DNA of 14,531 nucleotides from CAIWXH01 sp964555675 (GTDB lineage: Bacteria > Chloroflexota > Chloroflexia > Chloroflexales > Chloroflexaceae): contig CAZKTU010000169.1 in NCBI GenBank assembly GCA_964555675.1, forward strand, positions 1 to 14,531, given 5' to 3'. The stretch's first letter is position 1. Every line of letters begins with the position of its first letter. A program made the translations under genes and the position numbers. This document shows positions 13,945-14,531 of this stretch, piece by piece. Under the pieces are notes generated by a model. That model ran no database searches and was not told the origin of the DNA. It was given only the letters and a program-made list of their open reading frames with translations.

Positions 13945-14526
13945 ATGCACTGTCAGTCGTGCGGCGCGGATGTTCCCGCAGATGCGCGCTTCTGTATTGA
14001 GTGCGGCGCCACCACCGCCAACACGGGGGCTACGGTGCAACTGCCGAGGTCCGCAGCCGCGGCGATCGCCTGCCGCTCGTGTGGGTCGGCTAACCCTGAT
14101 TATGCCGCCTTCTGCGTGCGCTGTGGCCAGCCCCTGGCCGAGCCTGCGCCCGTGGCGGCCGGGCTTGGGGGCCCCCAGAGCCTCACGCGGAGCGCCCCGC
14201 CGTCGGCGCGGGGCCCCAGGCGCGCGCACAGGCGGCAGCGCCACGGCCACGAGGCCCTGCCGGGTGTGCTCTTCCTGTTCGGCCTGGCCGCCTTCTTCTT
14301 GCTCAAACTGCCGTTCTGGCCCGGGATTCTGATCCTGGTGGGGCTGGTCGCCTTCACAGGCGAGGCCATGCGCGGGCGCTATTACAAAGCCCTGAGCTCG
14401 GTGATCTGGCTCTTCGGGATCACCTTCCTGCTGATTGTGCCGCGCCTCTGGTGGCCCGGCATGCTGGTGCTCGTCGGCCTGAATGTGCTGCTCGACGTGG
14501 CCCGCCGAAGTCTGCGGCGGCCGTAG
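13945..14526 (+). CDS. Double zinc-ribbon membrane protein with duplicated hydrophobic hairpin
   Basis: Predicted 193-residue protein. Two zinc ribbons occupy the N-terminus: Cys3/Cys6 with Cys17/Cys20, and Cys43/Cys46 with Cys57/Cys60. Both have the CxxCG and FCxxCG pattern of zinc-ribbon (DZR/zinc_ribbon_2) domains. A basic, Pro/Arg-rich linker (about 63-104) leads to four hydrophobic segments in two similar pairs. Each pair contains a WPG(I/M)L(I/V)LVGL segment, resembling the LiaI/LiaF-type transmembrane module. The ribbons would face the cytoplasm and may bind protein or nucleic acid; no function is known to me for this combination. GGAGGA (13935-13940) supports the ATG at 13945. It follows the solute-binding gene by 70 bases on the same strand and may be in the same transcript. 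Confidence 0.8.
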   Translation: MHCQSCGADVPADARFCIECGATTANTGATVQLPRSAAAAIACRSCGSANPDYAAFCVRCGQPLAEPAPVAAGLGGPQSLTRSAPPSARGPRRAHRRQRHGHEALPGVLFLFGLAAFFLLKLPFWPGILILVGLVAFTGEAMRGRYYKALSSVIWLFGITFLLIVPRLWWPGMLVLVGLNVLLDVARRSLRRP

Positions 14527-14531
14527 GGGCG

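Overview
The window is GC-rich bacterial DNA and most likely comes from a Chloroflexota (Chloroflexus/Roseiflexus/Kouleothrix-like) genome. This assignment is an inference. It rests on a very large winged-helix/BTAD/ATPase/TPR regulator, secreted proteins with a Leu-Pro rich motif (FLPMI) just after the signal peptide, a lipoprotein with a long Pro/Ala/Thr linker, and the general mix of DUF1349, DUF4267 and ECF sigma genes. No rRNA, tRNA, CRISPR array or transposase is visible. No gene-free stretch exceeds about 165 bases.

Left part (1-3694): the last 33 codons of a medium-chain dehydrogenase/reductase (1-104) are followed by a flavin-dependent monooxygenase-like oxidoreductase (249-1418). 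Next is a DUF1349 lectin-fold protein on the minus strand (1575-2186). Divergent from it is a two-gene unit: an ECF-type sigma factor with a Cys-rich C-terminal tail (2345-3199) and a four-helix DUF4267-like membrane protein (3248-3694).

Centre (3725-10985): a 1021-residue SARP/AfsR-like regulator is read leftward (3725-6790). Divergent from it is a tight three-gene operon: an ABM-like dimeric-barrel protein, a SnoaL-like cyclase and an FAD-dependent epoxidase/hydroxylase (6930-9091). A MarR regulator and an MFS exporter of the EntS/MFS_3 type follow (9255-10985). The 139-base gap between the SARP gene and the operon holds three tandem 11-bp repeats ending 7 bp before a TAGAGT -10 box. This is the classic layout of a SARP-activated promoter. 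Together these genes look like a compact, self-regulated small-molecule tailoring (or detoxification) cassette: SARP switch, three tailoring proteins, then a MarR-controlled efflux pump. The cassette is the main candidate for something new in this window.

Right part (10990-14531): a secreted beta-propeller-like protein is on the minus strand (10990-12390). Divergent from it is a family-1 extracellular solute-binding lipoprotein (12534-13874) without visible transporter partners. Its promoter (an extended -10 with perfect TATAAT) lies so close to the ATG that the mRNA should be leaderless. The window ends with a small protein carrying two zinc ribbons and a duplicated membrane hairpin (13945-14526).
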